A stretch of 64,000 bases of DNA, from NCBI GenBank assembly GCA_900320045.1, contig ONQT01000001.1, positions 61,527 through 125,526 of the forward strand, given 5' to 3'. The translations under genes were made by a program, and so were the position numbers. Shown here one piece after another: positions 1-7,536 of this stretch; position 1 is the stretch's first letter, and the number at the start of each line of letters is the position of its first letter. The notes under the pieces are model-generated. The model was not told the DNA's origin. It worked only from the letters and a program-made list of their open reading frames with translations, and made no database searches. This DNA comes from an uncultured Prevotellaceae bacterium. GTDB lineage: Bacteria; Bacteroidota; Bacteroidia; Bacteroidales; Bacteroidaceae.

Positions 1-1629
1 CACGTGATCAATACCCATCACCTCAATAGCATGTAGCAGGTGGCGCATGGCGTCCTCGATAGTTGCCTGTGGGCTCTCGCAATAACCGCCTGAGACATAA
101 TCGGCACTATCCTTAACCAGGAAGCCATGATACAGCGTTATCTGCATCACACCACCCTTCTGCGCCAAGGCTCTCATCTGATCGTCTGTCAGGTTGCGGG
201 GATGGTCGCACAGGGCACGGCAGTTGCTATGGCTGCAAACGATGGGCGTCTCGCTTAACTTCAAGGCATCGTAAAAGCTGCTCTCGGCGGCATGACTCAG
301 GTCGACCATGATACCCAGCCGGTTCATCTCACGGATAACCTCCTTTCCGAAGGCACTGACACCACCATGTGTCTGGGTGCCACGGGCTGAGTCGCAAATG
401 TCGTTATCGCCATTGTGACACAGCGTCATATACACGATGCCTCGATCGGCAAAGTGACGCAGATGCTCAAGACTGCCCTCGATGGCATAACCGTTCTCTA
501 TGCCCAGCATAATACTCTTCCTGCCCTGCTGTTTGTTCTGCCACAGGTCGGCAGGCGTACGTGCTATACCGATATATTGCTGGTTACGGGCAACGATATC
601 TTCTATCTTGTCGAAGATGCTGTCAGCATAGACCTTGGGGCCGTCAGCCTTTGGCATGGTCTGGGGGATATAGGCTACCATGATAGTAGCATCCTGCCGG
701 CCATCAGCCATCTTATGCATGTCGACCAATATCTTCGGGTCACGATGGTCAAACTCCACATGCTGCGGGAAGAACATCGGCGTGTCGCAGTGACTATCCA
801 AGGTTAGGATACGGCTATACAGACGGCAGGCCGCATGATATTGGGTGGCTTCACCTACAAGCCACTGGAAGATAGGCAACCCATCGGCAAGACATTCAGG
901 GTGCCACTGTACACCGAGAATACTCTTATACTCCGTGCTTTCCATCGCTTCCACAATACCGTCTTCGGCACAGGCAATGACCCGGAAGCGAGGTCCGGCG
1001 TCGTCAACAGCCTGATGATGAAAGGAGTTGACACAGAGCGTATCAACGGGAGAGCCGCTGGTTGAACCATTATAGATACGGAAAAGGACGGAATCCTTTT
1101 CCACCGTTACGCTATGCGTTGCCACTGAGCGTTCCTCCTCTTGTGAGTGCTTAAGTCCTTTCGCCTCGTCCCAACCGCCTTTCACCTCTGACAGATCCTG
1201 AGCGACATGTCCGCCCAGAGCCATGGCCAGCGTCTGGATACCGCGGCAGATGCCCAAGATGGGAATCTGTCGGTTATAGGCCAACTGAGTAATCAATAAT
1301 TCCGGCAAGTCACGCTCTTCATTGATATCCCCCAACTTCGGTGACGGCGTCTCGCAAGCATAGCCTGGATCATAGTCGCTGCCACCGCTAAGCAGCAGGC
1401 CGTCCAGGTGCTCCAAGGTATTGATGATAGCATCCGTATCACTGAGTGGCGGAACGATGACTGGAACACCGCCTGCACGCCATACTGATTTATAATAACC
1501 CTCAGCTATTTTACAAGTCTGTTCTCCATAGTTACCTGTAATGCCAATGATGGGTTTGTGGTGTACTTCGGGAAATGAGGCATACACTGTCGTAGACAAG
1601 TGTGATTGCCAATCGTAATCGTGTTTCAT
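1..1629 (-). CDS. Fused class I glutamine amidotransferase-like (C26) / membrane dipeptidase (M19), C-terminus outside window
   Basis: The frame is open from an ATG at 1629 to base 1, giving 543 residues; the C-terminus is cut by the window edge. Residues ~25-255 are a peptidase C26 (gamma-glutamyl hydrolase / PuuD-like) domain: SGGSDYDPG, nucleophile elbow GICRG with Cys128, and QWHPE with His243 and Glu245. From ~275 an M19 dipeptidase begins: DSHCDTP with zinc ligands His280 and Asp282, Glu378 in GIENG, then MVDLSHA, SHSNCRAL, RNLTDDQ and GIDHV at the edge. I checked every in-frame codon and found no stop at the junction, so this is one polypeptide. No signal peptide is seen. Inference: it removes gamma-glutamyl groups and hydrolyses dipeptides in the cytoplasm; the substrate is unknown. 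It starts 8 nt after the Lrp-type regulator stop, so the two are probably co-transcribed. Confidence 0.88.
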   Translation of the reverse strand, partial: MKHDYDWQSHLSTTVYASFPEVHHKPIIGITGNYGEQTCKIAEGYYKSVWRAGGVPVIVPPLSDTDAIINTLEHLDGLLLSGGSDYDPGYACETPSPKLGDINEERDLPELLITQLAYNRQIPILGICRGIQTLAMALGGHVAQDLSEVKGGWDEAKGLKHSQEEERSVATHSVTVEKDSVLFRIYNGSTSGSPVDTLCVNSFHHQAVDDAGPRFRVIACAEDGIVEAMESTEYKSILGVQWHPECLADGLPIFQWLVGEATQYHAACRLYSRILTLDSHCDTPMFFPQHVEFDHRDPKILVDMHKMADGRQDATIMVAYIPQTMPKADGPKVYADSIFDKIEDIVARNQQYIGIARTPADLWQNKQQGRKSIMLGIENGYAIEGSLEHLRHFADRGIVYMTLCHNGDNDICDSARGTQTHGGVSAFGKEVIREMNRLGIMVDLSHAAESSFYDALKLSETPIVCSHSNCRALCDHPRNLTDDQMRALAQKGGVMQITLYHGFLVKDSADYVSGGYCESPQATIEDAMRHLLHAIEVMGIDHV

Positions 1630-1637
1630 GGTATTTA

Positions 1638-2102
1638 TCATTCGTCCAGACTGACAGGTATCTCACGTTTGATACTCTGTTCCAGTGATATCAACGTCTC
1701 AGTAGCCACCACACCGGGGATGCTCTGCAGACGACCGTTCAGCAGATGCATCAGCTGTTCGTTCTCTTTGGCATACAACTTCACCATCATCGTGTACGGA
1801 CCAGTGGTGAAGTGGCATTCCACCACCTCGGGGATGTGGCGCAGGCGTTCCACGACGTCCTTGTACATAGAACCACGCTCCAGCGTGATACCTACATAGG
1901 TACAGGTGGTATAACCCAGGCTTTTGGGATTTACATCAAAGCCACTGCCCATAATAACACCATTCTCAATCAGGTGTTGCACACGCTGGTGAATAGCAGC
2001 ACGTGACACGTTGCATTCTGCCGCCACATCCTTGAAGGCGATGCGGGCATTCTTTGACAGAATACTTAGAATTTTCTTGTCAAGAAGATCAATCTTATCC
2101 AT
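1638..2102 (-). CDS. Lrp/AsnC family transcriptional regulator
   Basis: 154 residues, the usual length for the family. Residues ~4-52 form the winged helix-turn-helix (DLLDKKILSILSKNARI, then NVSRAAIHQRVQHL). Residues ~65-140 are the RAM ligand-binding and oligomerisation domain, including TTGPYTMMVKLY at 99-110. Members bind DNA as dimers or octamers and respond to amino acids. It lies directly upstream of, and on the same strand as, the C26-M19 fusion peptidase, which suggests local control of peptide or amino-acid use. The effector cannot be read from the sequence. Confidence 0.93.
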   Translation of the reverse strand: MDKIDLLDKKILSILSKNARIAFKDVAAECNVSRAAIHQRVQHLIENGVIMGSGFDVNPKSLGYTTCTYVGITLERGSMYKDVVERLRHIPEVVECHFTTGPYTMMVKLYAKENEQLMHLLNGRLQSIPGVVATETLISLEQSIKREIPVSLDE

Positions 2103-2146
2103 AGGTTGCGTAGATACGTTACAGGTTATACTTTACAAAAAGTAAG

Positions 2147-2154
2147 CAAAAGTA
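2147..2154 (-). promoter_or_regulatory. Candidate -7 element for the Lrp-type regulator
   Basis: On the minus strand this reads TACTTTTG, matching the Bacteroidota -7 consensus TAnnTTTG, 45 nt before the start codon. No TTTG lies at the expected 19-21 nt upstream, so the call is tentative. The 151-nt gap 2103-2253 is otherwise AT-rich with nothing else recognisable. Confidence 0.35.
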
Positions 2155-2253
2155 AGCATTTTAGTTGAAACACACAACATTTTGCAAAGAAAATACGCAA
2201 AAGAAAGTCACTTTTGTGTGTTTTTGTCTGTTTTTACCCCTCTTTTGTCAATT

Positions 2254-2916
2254 TTACCGCTTTCTAATGAGCGTCAGACCGTCACGAAGCGGTAGGATGA
2301 CCTGCTCCACGCGGGCATCGTTTCTGATGTAGTCATTGAAGTGTTCGATGCCTTGCGTCTGCTGGTCCTTCTCATAGTTCGGGTCGACAACGTGTCCATC
2401 CCAAAGTGTATTATCCGCTAATATAAATCCCCCAGGACGCAGCACACTCAGCACCATTTCGTAGGTATCCTGATAGGTTCGCTTATCACCGTCGACAAAC
2501 GCCATGTCGAACATAATGCCTAACTTGGGAGCCTCTGTAATGGCATCGCCAATGATAAACTCCACTTTGCCACTGACGGGCGAGCCTTCAATCCACGGAC
2601 GGGTGAAGTCTTCCTGCTCGTCATTGATTTCAAAGGTATATACCTTACCGCCATCCTCCAGACCTTCGGCCATACAGAGTGCCGAGTAGCCGCTGAACGT
2701 CCCCACCTCGAGGATGTTCTTGGGACGAATCATCTGCACCAGCATCTTCAGCAATCTGCCCTGCAGATGGCCTGACGCCATACGGCCATGCAGCAGATGA
2801 ATGTTTGTAGCGCGCCAGAGCCGGTACAGATAGTCCGGCTCTGGCTCAATATGCTGCAGGATGTATTCGTCGATGGTCATATCACACATTTGCTTTGACA
2901 AAGAGTGACGTTCCAA
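2254..2916 (-). CDS. Class I SAM-dependent O-methyltransferase (CCoAMT/COMT-like)
   Basis: 220 residues, typical of the O-methyltransferase 3 family. SAM-binding motif I is ILEVGTFSGYS (68-78). FVDGDKRTY (140-148) and ILADNTLWDG (165-174) supply the conserved acidic and metal-binding residues of this family. It transfers a methyl group from S-adenosylmethionine to a hydroxyl; bacterial members are promiscuous, so the substrate is unknown. The start is 12 nt after the aroQ stop on the same strand. A second Met (residue 10 or 13) could be the true start, since homology begins near residue 14. Confidence 0.88.
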   Translation of the reverse strand: MERHSLSKQMCDMTIDEYILQHIEPEPDYLYRLWRATNIHLLHGRMASGHLQGRLLKMLVQMIRPKNILEVGTFSGYSALCMAEGLEDGGKVYTFEINDEQEDFTRPWIEGSPVSGKVEFIIGDAITEAPKLGIMFDMAFVDGDKRTYQDTYEMVLSVLRPGGFILADNTLWDGHVVDPNYEKDQQTQGIEHFNDYIRNDARVEQVILPLRDGLTLIRKR

Positions 2917-2928
2917 TCCCCTGTGTCT

Positions 2929-3345
2929 TTATTTCTTCAGAGCCTCGATGGCCAGGCGGTAGCTGTCCAGACCGAAGCCGCAGATGACACCGCGGCAAGC
3001 AGCGGAAATCATGCTCTTGTGACGGAACTCCTCACGCTGATGGACGTTAGAGATGTGAACTTCGATAACAGGGGTCTTTAGCGAGCGGATACAGTCGTGC
3101 AGCGCCACGGAGGTGTGGGTATAGGCTCCTGCGTTAAGCACGATACCATCATAGGAGAAGCCTACCTCCTGCATTTTGTTGATCAGCTCGCCCTCCACAT
3201 TGCTCTGGAAGTACTCGATAGTGATGTCGGGGTACTGCTGCTGCAACTGGGGCAGATACTGCTCGAAAGATGATGAGCCGTAGATGCCCGGTTCGCGTAC
3301 TCCCAAGAGGTTGAGGTTGGGACCGTTGACAATGAGAATTTTCAT
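2929..3345 (-). CDS. aroQ: Type II 3-dehydroquinate dehydratase
   Basis: 138 residues. It catalyses the third shikimate step, 3-dehydroquinate to 3-dehydroshikimate, as a cytoplasmic dodecamer. Family signatures are complete: NGPNLNLLG (7-15), catalytic Arg17 and Tyr22 in REPGIYG, NAGAYTHTSVAL (71-82), EVHISN (95-100) with His102, FRHKS and GFGLDSY. No other shikimate gene is in the window. It sits between the FGGY kinase (19 nt upstream) and the O-methyltransferase, probably in one transcript. Confidence 0.97.
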   Translation of the reverse strand: MKILIVNGPNLNLLGVREPGIYGSSSFEQYLPQLQQQYPDITIEYFQSNVEGELINKMQEVGFSYDGIVLNAGAYTHTSVALHDCIRSLKTPVIEVHISNVHQREEFRHKSMISAACRGVICGFGLDSYRLAIEALKK

Positions 3346-3364
3346 ATACCTATTATTATATATA

Positions 3365-4849
3365 CTATTTAATCAACTGATGGACGGCGTTGCGCCAGCC
3401 TTGATACAGCGTGGTTCGTTCTTTGAGGTCTTGTGGTTGGTAGACCTTCGTAACCTTACGGAAGGCCGTCACCTCATCGAAGCCCTTCCACAAGCCACGG
3501 GCAAAGCCATTCATGATGACGGCGCCTAAAGCAGAGGCGTCGTCGACCTCCGTGCAGACGACAGGGGTTTCCAGCATGTCGGCCTGGAACTGCATGAGAA
3601 ACTGGTTCTTTGTGGGTCCGCCATCGGCACAAATCTCACTCAGGCGACCGCCGGTAGCACAAGCCATCACGTCGACCAAATCCTTAATCTGGAAAGCGAT
3701 AGACTCCAAAGCGGCACGCAGGAAGTGAGCCTTCGTCGTAGCAAAAGTCAGTCCGAAAACAGCACCCTTGACGTTCGACTGCCACCAGGGAGCGCCCAGT
3801 CCCGAGAAGGCGGGCACGATATACACGCCGCCATTGTCGGCAACACTGGTTGCCAAGGCTTCCATCTCCATGGGGTGTCCCACCAGCTGCAGCTGGTCGG
3901 CAATCCACTTCAGCGTGGCTCCGGTGCTGTAGATATTTCCCTCGAAGCCGTAGTACACCTTGCCGAAGGCTGTAAAGCCCACGCTGGTCACCAAACCTTG
4001 AGGTGCAGCCTGCGGCTCCTCGCCGATATTGACCATCACGCTCGAACCAGTACCGTAGGTCACCTTACCGCTACCCTTCTGGAAACACATCTGTCCCACC
4101 AAGGCTCCATGTGAATCGCCCAGCACGCCAGCAATGGTTATAGGACTGGGGAACAGTCCTTCACACGTTGTCTCGCCATAGGTTGCATCACAGCTTCGCA
4201 ACTCGGGCATCATGGAACGGGGAATATCAAACAGCCTCAGCAGGTCGTCGTCCCAATCCATGGTATGGATATTGAACAACATGGTACGCGACGCATTGGT
4301 ATGGTCGGTAGCAAACACCTTGCCGCCAGTCAATTTCCAGACGAGCCACGTCTCGATGGTGCCCATGAGCAATTCGCCCCGAGAGGCTAACTCCCGGGCA
4401 CCCTTGACGTTATCGAGGAGCCACTTGACGCCAGAGGCAGAGAAGTTCGGATCAATGAGCAGACCGCTCTTCTCCATCACCATCTGCACCGTTTTCTCGT
4501 CAGCGCGAAGCTGACGACACAGTTCGGCACCACGGGTGTCCTGCCAGACGACGGCACGGCTGATGGGCTTGCCGGTCGTCTTGTTCCACACCACAGCCGT
4601 CTCGCGCTGGTTGGTGATGCAAAGGCTGTATTCGGCAGACGCAAAGTCTGCCTCACCCGAGATGAGCTGGCGGATGGACTCTATCATGTTCTGATAGATT
4701 TCCTCGGCATCGTGCTCCACCCATCCTGTCTGCGGGTAATACTGCTTGTGGTCAACATTGGTACGGCCGAGCATGTGGCACTGTTCGTCGAACAACAATG
4801 CCTTGGTGGACGACGTGCTCTGGTCAATGGCGATGATTCTCTGCTTCAT
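3365..4849 (-). CDS. glpK: FGGY-family carbohydrate kinase, glycerol kinase-like
   Basis: 494 residues, glycerol-kinase length. The N-terminal actin-like domain has DQSTSSTKALLFD (9-21), GWVEHDAEEI, ITNQRET (78-84) and VVWQDTRG. ATDHTNASRTMLFN and the catalytic base Asp245 (GVLGDSHGAL) are at the same places as in E. coli GlpK. It phosphorylates glycerol or a related polyol with ATP in the cytoplasm. Two points argue caution. The loop after Asp245 reads SHGAL rather than the QQAAL of classical GlpK. The gene sits 12 nt after the split transketolase, with no glycerol facilitator or GlpD nearby. Family membership is firm; glycerol as the substrate is only probable. Confidence 0.8.
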   Translation of the reverse strand: MKQRIIAIDQSTSSTKALLFDEQCHMLGRTNVDHKQYYPQTGWVEHDAEEIYQNMIESIRQLISGEADFASAEYSLCITNQRETAVVWNKTTGKPISRAVVWQDTRGAELCRQLRADEKTVQMVMEKSGLLIDPNFSASGVKWLLDNVKGARELASRGELLMGTIETWLVWKLTGGKVFATDHTNASRTMLFNIHTMDWDDDLLRLFDIPRSMMPELRSCDATYGETTCEGLFPSPITIAGVLGDSHGALVGQMCFQKGSGKVTYGTGSSVMVNIGEEPQAAPQGLVTSVGFTAFGKVYYGFEGNIYSTGATLKWIADQLQLVGHPMEMEALATSVADNGGVYIVPAFSGLGAPWWQSNVKGAVFGLTFATTKAHFLRAALESIAFQIKDLVDVMACATGGRLSEICADGGPTKNQFLMQFQADMLETPVVCTEVDDASALGAVIMNGFARGLWKGFDEVTAFRKVTKVYQPQDLKERTTLYQGWRNAVHQLIK

Positions 4850-4861
4850 AAGGTAAATGGG

Positions 4862-5785
4862 CTATTTGATAAAATCGAGCGTTGCCTTCACGATGCCCTC
4901 GGCATCCATGCCATAGTGGTGGAATATCTCGGCGTTGGTGCCGTGAACCACATTCTCGTCGGGAATGCCGATAATGCGGACGGGTACAGGCTGCTCCGAC
5001 AAGGTCTCGCAAACCATAGCACCCAGACCACCGAACTGCGAGTGCTCCTCGACGGTGACGATGCGCCCTGTCTCACGGGCAGCACGGCGGATGGCCTCTT
5101 CGTCGAATGGCTTAATCCACGACATGTCGAGCACGCGGGCTTTAATGCCCTGCTCTTGCAGTTTCAAACCGGCCTGCCAAGCGTGATAGACGGTCTCACC
5201 CGTTGCCACGATGGTGACATCGCTACCATCCAGAATCTGGATAGCCTTGCCTACCTCGAAGTGGAAGTCGTCGTTCTCATAGACGTCGGGCACGGCAGCA
5301 CGGCCGACACGGACGTAGCAGGGCTTGTCGTAATTGACAAGGAACTTGACCAACTTCTTCGTCACGCGCCAGTCGCTGGGCAGACATACCGTCATGCCAG
5401 GGAAGGTGCGCAGCACAGCAATGTCGTGCAGCGAGTGGTGGGTAGCACCCAAAGCACCATATGCTACACCGCCCGAAACACCCAGGATGGTAACAGGATT
5501 CTCTGAATAGGCTAGGTCTACCTTGACCTGTTCCAGCGAACGAGCCACATAGAAGCAGGCAGGTCCGCAGCAGAACACCTTCTTGCCGCTATGAGCCAAA
5601 CCTGCCGAGATGCCAACGGCATCCTGCTCGGCAATGCCACACTCCACAAACTGTTCGGGCAGCGCATTGGCATAGTCGCCCAACGTCACCGAACCACGGG
5701 CATCGGTGGTTACGGCAATGATATCTTTATCCTCACGTGCCAGTTCCAGCAGCGTGTCGGTAAACTGTTTTCTACAAGCTATCAT
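4862..5785 (-). CDS. Transketolase, C-terminal subunit (pyrimidine-binding and C-terminal domains)
   Basis: 307 residues. It carries the pyrimidine-binding half of a split transketolase: FVECGIAEQDAVGISAGLA contains Glu53, which activates thiamine diphosphate. It ends with the transketolase C-terminal domain (TGETVYHAWQAG and VTVEEHSQFGGLGAMV). It pairs with the N-terminal subunit 39 nt upstream to move two-carbon ketol units between pentose-phosphate sugars. Split transketolases are common in Bacteroidota, Firmicutes and archaea, so the arrangement is not a disruption. Confidence 0.93.
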   Translation of the reverse strand: MIACRKQFTDTLLELAREDKDIIAVTTDARGSVTLGDYANALPEQFVECGIAEQDAVGISAGLAHSGKKVFCCGPACFYVARSLEQVKVDLAYSENPVTILGVSGGVAYGALGATHHSLHDIAVLRTFPGMTVCLPSDWRVTKKLVKFLVNYDKPCYVRVGRAAVPDVYENDDFHFEVGKAIQILDGSDVTIVATGETVYHAWQAGLKLQEQGIKARVLDMSWIKPFDEEAIRRAARETGRIVTVEEHSQFGGLGAMVCETLSEQPVPVRIIGIPDENVVHGTNAEIFHHYGMDAEGIVKATLDFIK

Positions 5786-5824
5786 AATGTTGATTTACAA
5801 TTTGACGATTAACAATTTGACTAT
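5786..5824. repeat. AT-rich operon spacer, family 1 (AATTTGAC / AATTGTTAAT type)
   Basis: The 39-nt gap between the two transketolase genes consists almost entirely of alternating TTTACAATTTGAC and ACAATTTGAC words. The same words fill several other operon gaps in this window (23554, 24843, 26638 and 42767). Confidence 0.7.
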
Positions 5825-6658
5825 TTATTGTTCCAGGGCGGCGATGCGCTCGCTGATTTCCTTCACGGCGTCCTTGCACTGCTCTTCGTTCAGCACACCG
5901 TGGTGCCAGTTGGCAATGCCCTCCATGAAACTGACGCCCTTGCCCTTCGTCGTGTTCGACACCAGCAGGTGGGGCTTGTTGTTATGGTAGTCAATGCCGT
6001 CGAAGGTCTTCACGATGTCCTCCATCGAGTCGCCGTTCATCTCAATGACATCCCAGCCAAAGGCACTCCAGCGCTCCTTGATGCTGTCGATGGGCATCAC
6101 GTCCTCCGTGTTGCCGCTAATCTGCAAGTGGTTGCGGTCGATGATGGCCACCAGGTTGTCCAACTTGTACTTTCCACCGGCCATGGCGGCCTCGTAGATA
6201 GAGCCTTCACCCTGCTCGCCGTCACCCATCATGACATAGGTGCGCCAGTCTTTCTTGTCCATCTTGGCGGCGATGGCCATGCCCACGCCGATGGGCAGTC
6301 CGTGACCCAGTGCACCGCTGTTCACCTCGATACCAGGCACCTCAATGGTGGGGTGGCCACTGAGGATCGAGCCAAACTTACCCAATGTGTCGAGCACTTC
6401 TGGTGCGAGATACCCCTTGGCTTCCAGCGTCACGTAAAGCGCCTCCACACAGTGTCCCTTCGACAGCACAAAGCGGTCGCGGTCGGCAGCCTTCGGATTG
6501 GCGGGGTCCAGGTTCTTCATCACATGAAAGTACAGTGCCGTCATCACGTTCAGGCACGACAGGTCACCGCCAATGTGTCCGGCCTTGGCAGCATACACCA
6601 CTTCCACAAGCCTCTTACGGTTTTTCTCGGCGATGAGAGTTAGTTCTTTTGCATTCAT
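5825..6658 (-). CDS. Transketolase, N-terminal subunit (thiamine diphosphate-binding)
   Basis: 277 residues, the pyrophosphate-binding half of transketolase. AGHIGGDLSC (26-35), KGHC, SGALGHGLPIGVGMA (114-128) and the metal/ThDP motif starting at GDG (145-147) and ending near Asn176 in DRNHLQI are all present. The partner subunit follows on the same strand. Together they perform the ketol transfers of the non-oxidative pentose phosphate pathway. An 87-nt gap separates it from the hemolysin III-like gene upstream; I see no clear promoter there, so read-through is possible. Confidence 0.94.
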   Translation of the reverse strand: MNAKELTLIAEKNRKRLVEVVYAAKAGHIGGDLSCLNVMTALYFHVMKNLDPANPKAADRDRFVLSKGHCVEALYVTLEAKGYLAPEVLDTLGKFGSILSGHPTIEVPGIEVNSGALGHGLPIGVGMAIAAKMDKKDWRTYVMMGDGEQGEGSIYEAAMAGGKYKLDNLVAIIDRNHLQISGNTEDVMPIDSIKERWSAFGWDVIEMNGDSMEDIVKTFDGIDYHNNKPHLLVSNTTKGKGVSFMEGIANWHHGVLNEEQCKDAVKEISERIAALEQ

Positions 6659-6745
6659 ATTCTTGCTGTTTGTTTTATTGAATTCCTATATATAAAGATG
6701 TACGAGAGCGAAAATTGTCATCAGTCATTTCGCATTCCACACTCC

Positions 6746-7432
6746 TCAAATGTACTCCATCAGCACATCCCATACGGCAATGATGTGGCAGATGCTTCCT
6801 GCCAGCACGAAGAAGTGGAACACGGAATGCATATAACGCGTCTTGTTGAAACTGTAGAACACCGCTCCCGTAATATAGCTCACGCCCTCGGCTATGATCC
6901 AGACGACGGCCGCCGTGGACACCGTGTCGATGAGCGGCTTGAAGGCCACGAGCACCGACAGCCCCATGCCCACGAAGCAGAACGTCTCCACGTTGCTGTG
7001 TTCCTTGAGCCGCACGAAACTGACAACGGTTCCCGCAATGGCGCAGAGCCACACAAACACGAACAGCGTCCATCCCCAGTTCAGGGAAAAGGGCAAGGTG
7101 AACAGTGAGAAATCGGTTGCCGCATTGCGCAGCGCCACCAGCGTCAGCGGAGAGTAGCTGCCTGCAATGTGCCAGTAGATGGCGGCATGATCCCACCGCC
7201 GCAGCCGTTCCTTCCACTTGCTGCGACGAGGCAGAGCATGATAGAGTGTCGAGGCGACATAAGAGGCCAGCATGCCGAACAGGTAGAGGCACACGCCCAG
7301 CCGGGCCCACGGATTGTCGCCCTTGAAGGCCATCACTAGGAACACCACGCCGAACGCCACGCCCAGCACGATGCCGCCGGCGTGCGACCACGAGTTCCAC
7401 AGCTCCTCCCGATGTGTATATCTGATTGCCAT
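6746..7432 (-). CDS. Hemolysin III / PAQR-family membrane protein
   Basis: 228 residues from the chosen ATG at 7432 (MAIRYTHREELWNSWSHAGG). About seven hydrophobic segments and the family's conserved histidines are present (STLYHALP, WDHAAIYWHIAGSYSP, HSVFHFFVLAGSICH), matching the YqfA/hemolysin III branch of the PAQR superfamily, likely zinc-binding inner-membrane proteins. The name hemolysin is historical; cytolysis is not implied. An in-frame ATG four codons earlier (7444) overlaps the -7 promoter element, so the downstream ATG is preferred. That leaves a leader of only a few nucleotides. Confidence 0.9.
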   Translation of the reverse strand: MAIRYTHREELWNSWSHAGGIVLGVAFGVVFLVMAFKGDNPWARLGVCLYLFGMLASYVASTLYHALPRRSKWKERLRRWDHAAIYWHIAGSYSPLTLVALRNAATDFSLFTLPFSLNWGWTLFVFVWLCAIAGTVVSFVRLKEHSNVETFCFVGMGLSVLVAFKPLIDTVSTAAVVWIIAEGVSYITGAVFYSFNKTRYMHSVFHFFVLAGSICHIIAVWDVLMEYI

Positions 7433-7441
7433 ATTGGTGTG

Positions 7442-7473
7442 CAAAGGTAGTATAAATCAAACGAAATTCCAAA
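7442..7473 (-). promoter_or_regulatory. Promoter of the hemolysin III-like gene
   Basis: On the minus strand: TTTG (7473-7470), a 20-nt spacer, then TACCTTTG (7449-7442), an exact match to the Bacteroidota consensus. The expected transcription start falls about 5 nt before the ATG at 7432. It is back-to-back with the helicase promoter; the two -33 elements are 4 nt apart. Confidence 0.8.
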
Positions 7474-7477
7474 TAAA

Positions 7478-7509
7478 TTTGCTTTTTTGCTCACTTATTC
7501 GTACCTTTG
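7478..7509 (+). promoter_or_regulatory. Promoter of the DEAD-box helicase gene
   Basis: TTTG at 7478-7481, a 20-nt spacer and TACCTTTG at 7502-7509 give a full consensus housekeeping promoter. The start codon is about 27 nt downstream of the -7 element. Confidence 0.8.
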
Positions 7510-7536
7510 CAGGCGAATTAAGAAAACAGATTGATT

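Noticed and set aside
4862-6658. Transketolase broken into two pieces by mutation
   Set aside because: Each half has its own start and stop and complete domains. Split transketolases are a normal form in this phylum.
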